Shown here piece by piece: positions 61,101 to 64,000 of a DNA stretch of 64,000 bases (its first letter is position 1; each line of letters opens with the position of its first letter). The position numbers and the translations under genes were made by a program. Where the stretch lies: contig OZ034967.1 of the NCBI GenBank assembly GCA_964030785.1, forward strand, positions 50,913,533-50,977,532, written 5' to 3'. The DNA comes from Siderastrea siderea (Eukaryota > Cnidaria > Anthozoa > Scleractinia > Rhizangiidae). The notes under the pieces are model-generated. The model ran no database searches. It had not been told where the DNA came from and saw nothing but the letters and a program-made list of their open reading frames with translations.

Positions 61101-63733
61101 AGCCTAACTTTGGTTCAGATTACTGCCCAGGGGTCGGGTGAGAACTACACTTTCTAACTTAGATTTCTCATGACTTTATGTAATAACCCGTATTTAGCAC
61201 TGTTCAGTAGTGGATAATGTAAATGAATACCAGTGAATAAATTGACTTCTGTGTGACAAGGGTGGTGCTCCAGTCCTGTGACTGCAAACCTGTGTCCGTT
61301 GAATTAAAGAAAAAATTAATTATAGCCATTGGTTTTTGAGAGGGTAGGAATTTGGAGAACCTGCACAGAACCACTCAGAGCAAAGACAAGAACCAACAGC
61401 AAAATCAGCCCACTTGACAGGTAGTACGGAATTCAAAGCAGGGTATTCTGCGAGCAAAAGTTTCTTGATTGTCCTGTGCTCTGGTCGTGAAGTGTCCTAC
61501 GCAGCCGTTCTTAGCGTCGTCATGTAATACAGAGCATGGGGAGGAGCATTGTGTGACAACCCCAAGAACAGCTGTGCAGGAGACTAGTGCTCTGGCAGCG
61601 AGATAGTAGAAACTGTAGATGTAGAAATTGGACCAAACGTTTGATCTGCCACCATTCAGTATCTTATGGAATTAAATGTAAAATACTAATTTCTAGCCAG
61701 CTGTCAACTGGTTTAAAGCCACATGTAGTGCATGCTGGCAATGTTGCCAAATGTGTGCCTACTGTGATACACTACAGATTTGCCAATGTTTCACAAACTT
61801 TTTCCAGCTGAAAAAATCAGCAGAAAGACAACTTGATAAGTTGATGTACAAGCACACATGCAAAATATTGAAAACAGGAAGTCATGTCTTGTGTCTACAT
61901 GATAGGAAACTGGAGAGATTTCTGTAGAGGTTTTCTTAATTGCCTGGCAGAGCATAGGTTCATATAGAAACCTCTACTCATAGGGTAACTGGGAGGTGAG
62001 ACAGTGCTTGCATCACTGCACCATCCTTACATCTTTTCTGTATTGTGTTTCCTCATGATTTCCCTTGTTTTCTTGCAGGTATGATAATGCGACAAGAGAC
62101 GCATCTTTCTCAATCGGTCTTCAAGGTATCAAGAGGGAAGACTACCCCATGGTTGTGGAAACCATTCATAAGACCTTTGACAAGGTTATTGAGTAAGTGT
62201 CAAGTTGCTGACCATCAGTACATCAAACTCATCAACTTGGAATATCTCATACTTGAGAGAAATGTGTTCAATGAGGAATTTGCTAAAAAATGTTACAAGT
62301 AGGGTTGGTTAAAAAAGGTGGTGCCGCATCATTGGAGGAGTAAAAAGCTAAACTTTTTTATCAACTGTATTGACATACTGTACAAGGTAAATTGGGTACC
62401 ATAAAGAGATTCAAAAGCCCACATTTCGAGCATTAGCCTTTTGGGGGGAAATGCTATTGGACTGGGTAAATTGTTTCCTAGGTAATTTTTCTGTTTGGGC
62501 ATTATCTTCTCCATGAAAGAAAGTCAAGCTTGATTCATTCACAGTTGCCTACTGCTCCTGTCCATACAGCAAACTAGCTAGTTTGCAAACTGGTGGCTGG
62601 AAGTACAAGTTTAAACATGCGTGAAAGTCACAAATTTGCCAACTTGTTGATACATCACAAATGCCAACTTGTGTTAGCTGACACCAGTTTGCAAAGTTTA
62701 CTTTTCCATGCACAAGTGCCTTTAGAAACTGAATGCTTAATCAAGTCATACCATGTGATTGCAGAGAAGGCTTTCCATCTGAGAGGATAGAAGCAACATT
62801 ACACAGCATAGAGCTGGCCACCAAACATCAAAGCAGCAACTTTGGGCTCGGACTGATTATGGTATTTATTAAATTACACTTTCTCAAAGTTCACGACAGG
62901 TATGTAAAGATACATTGAGGGCTTTGCATAAAAAGTAGTCCAATTACACGAAACGTTTCCAGTGTTGCTCAGAAATTGTTACAACTTGTCATCCAATGCT
63001 ACAATGTATGCAAAAAGCCCTTAGCTAAATGAGTGAATGCAAACTTCTCACCAAGATTTGATCGAAGAGACGATGCCATCCATTTTCTTGCATCTATCTT
63101 CCATCAACTTTGAACACCTTGCCCCAGCCCCCAGTTGGACAAGCAAAGGAAAGGCAATTAGAAAATTAAGAAAAAAAAACTTCATATGACAATTTTATTA
63201 CATAAATATTGAGTGTTGTTTCTTTCAGGGTGTAATGTCAATGTGGAACCACGATGCAGATCCTTCAGATTTTCTTCCTATAAATGACCGTGTGCAACTG
63301 TTTAAGGTATGTGACATTATCACTGGAAGACTGTGTGATCAAAGTGGAAGACTCAGTACAAAGTACCAGGGCCCGGGGACTGCACATGGAAAGAATGCAT
63401 GAAGTGAAGAGAAGGTCCAATTTAGTGACGGTTTTATACCACAGACAATTAAAAGCCCAAAATTCAATCTAGCTTCTGACAATAGGCAAATAAGACACTC
63501 CAGGTACCTGTTTGGGTGAAGACATTGTACAAAAATTCTGCCATAGAAGTGCATTGCTGTTAAAAAAGGTATTTGTGCAAACTCTGAATGGGTAAGCATC
63601 CTTTGAGTCTCAGCAACTCACTTTTTGCCTTTGCTTTTAGGAAAAACTTGCAAGTGGGCCATTTCTTCAAGACAAAATAAAGGAGTGTTTTAAGGACAAC
63701 CCACATTGCCTGACCCTCGTCATGAGTCCTGAT
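46178..63733 (+). CDS. PITRM1: PITRM1-like mitochondrial presequence protease (partial, runs off the window)
   Basis: M16C zinc metalloprotease that degrades cleaved targeting peptides in the mitochondrial matrix. Exons: 46178-46242, 47718-47782, 48364-48410, 49162-49268, 51832-51983, 52107-52221, 57579-57675, 57898-58005, 58532-58584, 59647-59773, 60191-60279, 61009-61137, 62079-62192, 62765-62861, 63229-63306 and 63641-63733; all join in frame (512 codons, about half of the usual length). Residues 1-29 have many Arg/Lys and no acidic residue, a presequence. The inverted zinc motif HILEH is at 110-114 and the third ligand Glu211 in [11 protein letters not shown] lies 97 residues after His114. 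[22 protein letters not shown] and [23 protein letters not shown] are typical. The first two exons are set by the frame match CG|T and an AAG acceptor and are less certain. The 5.4-kb intron after exon 6 holds nested transposons. Confidence 0.93.
49403..50575. mobile_element. 1,161-bp non-autonomous DNA transposon in a PITRM1 intron
   Basis: The element spans 49409-50569, with ends CAGGATGGTAAAGGGG and CCCCTTTACCACCCTG (inverted, one mismatch) and direct ATGATA copies at 49403-49408 and 50570-50575. The interior near both ends is full of CGTGATTCGTGAT-type short repeats and a C homopolymer at 50541-50557. No transposase ORF. The superfamily is unclear; CAGGG-type ends recall hAT but the duplication is 6, not 8, bases. 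Confidence 0.75.
50929..51200. repeat. Minisatellite of about 33-40 bp units
   Basis: About eight copies of ACAAGAAACTCATACTGG followed by a variable G-rich spacer (GGGATGGGGCTGGGTC, GGGTGGGGGTGGGTC or longer). Located in the PITRM1 intron after exon 4. The G-rich strand could form quadruplexes. Confidence 0.9.
52255..52400. repeat. Dispersed repeat fragment
   Basis: The segment with TGTAAAGGTAAAGTCGC and later CCCCCTGGATGGAATGCTAG looks like a dispersed invertebrate repeat I have seen in coral and mollusc sequence, but I cannot name it. Confidence 0.35.
52420..52595 (+). mobile_element. tRNA-derived SINE
   Basis: A-box-like GTGGTGTAGTCGTTAGCAAG and B-box-like GTGGTTCAAGGTCC sit at tRNA spacing, followed by a body containing GTCATGTTGTTTCTTTAGAC and CACATTGTC. 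The same body occurs after the second copy at 63771-63960, so they belong to one family. Confidence 0.75.
53079..53150 (-). pseudogene. tRNA-like sequence inside the transposon
   Basis: The minus strand reads GTGGCGCAATGGATAAGATG, then AGCGGTTCAAATCCTAG, matching A and B boxes of an Arg-type tRNA, but the middle does not give a normal anticodon arm. Probably a tRNA-derived repeat or pseudogene near the 5' end of the integrase ORF. Confidence 0.45.
53229..54275 (+). pseudogene. Transposon integrase, 5' part, interrupted
   Basis: The frame opens before 53100 with a TTG; the first ATG is 53229. It has an integrase zinc-finger-like region (HQRTAHRG ... SLCQIHQEQ, where the expected CxxC reads C-Q-I-H) and a DD35E catalytic core: Asp in IEIDLMDFQ, Asp in IITDNGGEF and Glu in QGLTERSN with exactly 35 residues between the last two. 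The pattern matches KRBA2/GIN-type integrases. The ORF is cut near YEAVYGI by the insertion at 54276 and continues at 56021. Confidence 0.75.
54276..56020. mobile_element. 1,745-bp CCC...GGG foldback element inserted in the integrase
   Basis: Ends CCCGTACGAAAATTTA and TAAATTTTCGTACGGG are perfect inverse copies over 16 bases; similarity continues inward more loosely (GCCTGACAC, CAGCCAGACAAATGTC-type blocks). ATTA flanks both ends (54272-54275 and 56021-56024). It contains many GAGACAAAT and CGAGCG-type short repeats and no transposase. CCC/GGG ends recall piggyBac-like MITEs, but the TTAA target is not exact. Confidence 0.8.
56025..56493 (+). pseudogene. Transposon integrase, 3' part
   Basis: Continues the interrupted integrase. 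A Gln/Glu/Ser-rich hydrophilic linker with RKRQKI is followed by a basic region and an SH3-like fold ([19 protein letters not shown], then [19 protein letters not shown] after a frame change near 56310) and ends GFS before TAG. Together with the 5' part it makes a full-length integrase with at least two disruptions: the insertion and the frame change. Confidence 0.65.
56830..56880. repeat. Interstitial telomere-like CCCTAA array
   Basis: About eight uninterrupted CCCTAA units, with imperfect units on both sides (56820-56955). The metazoan telomere repeat is TTAGGG. It sits inside the nested transposon region of a PITRM1 intron, not at a chromosome end. Confidence 0.9.
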
Positions 63734-63770
63734 GTATGTACCATGTTTTACTCAAAGTCGTTTTGTGTTT

Positions 63771-63960
63771 AGGCGTGGTGGTGTAGTGGTTAGCATGCTG
63801 GCTTTTTTGACTGGTCTTTTGAGTGGAGTATTGGAGCATCAGTGTCGTCATGTTGTGTTATTTCCTCAGACAAGTCCTAAACTTAACTCTCCACGTTGTC
63901 TCTCTTGACCTAGTTGTATAAATGGGTAGCCGTGTTCATGTTACCCTTTAAGTCACAATA
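63771..63960 (+). mobile_element. tRNA-derived SINE, second copy
   Basis: GGCGTGGTGGTGTAGTGGTTAG is the A-box head, followed by a degraded B box and a body with GTCATGTTGTG, CCTCAGACAAGTCC and CCACGTTGTC that matches the SINE at 52420-52595. It lies just after the last visible PITRM1 exon. Confidence 0.65.
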
Positions 63961-64000
63961 GTGATCACCATCAAATTTCTCCTCATCATTACAGTGCATT

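Overview
The window looks like intron-rich animal nuclear DNA: AT-rich, GT-AG introns, a TTAGGG-type repeat, tRNA-derived SINEs and foldback MITEs. It resembles an invertebrate, perhaps an anthozoan cnidarian, but species is not decided here. It carries one complete, recently integrated Maverick/Polinton-type virus of the adintovirus kind. Everything below is read by eye from sequence; no search or alignment program was run.

Layout. 1-6,914: host DNA, a possible last exon of an unknown plus-strand gene, then gene-poor repeats ending in a 41-bp minisatellite. 6,921-29,378: the 22,458-bp viral element, bounded by 520-bp terminal inverted repeats (3 differences) and a 6-bp target duplication TATGGG. 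29,385-34,813: gene-poor host DNA. 34,814-45,821 (minus): a complete nine-exon CEP57/CEP57L1-like centrosomal gene. 46,178 to beyond the window end (plus): the first 15 coding exons of a PITRM1-like mitochondrial presequence protease, head-to-head with the CEP57-like gene over a 356-bp gap. Its introns hold several mobile elements, including an integrase-bearing DNA transposon interrupted by a second element.

Inside the virus there are six transcription blocks. (a) PolB, minus, 8,448-12,554. (b) Two overlapping regulatory-looking ORFs, plus, 12,792-14,202. (c) A long minus-strand virion block from 14,421 to 25,959: PLA2 protein, small basic core or cement proteins, a two-helix membrane protein, a Gly-rich protein, packaging ATPase, a tRNA-like gene, adenain-like protease, double-jelly-roll major capsid protein, two tandem penton proteins, chromodomain integrase, an orphan and a GRF-zinc-finger protein. 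(d) A SLOG-like Rossmann protein, plus, 26,174-26,869. (e) An orphan, minus, 27,146-27,682. (f) A coupled plus-strand operon of two related helical proteins and a RING-like protein, 27,934-28,754.

The parts fit a self-synthesising, capsid-forming, integrating virus: PolB copies the linear genome, the ATPase packages it, capsid and penton build the shell, the protease is predicted to cut the QRGG-type sites found in most small basic virion proteins, PLA2 would breach membranes on entry, and the integrase inserts DNA with a 6-bp duplication. All recognised ORFs are open and the repeats are 99.4% identical, so the insertion is young. The least expected items are the SLOG protein, the type-II tRNA-like gene, the duplicated pentons and an inverted duplicate of the divergent early promoter.
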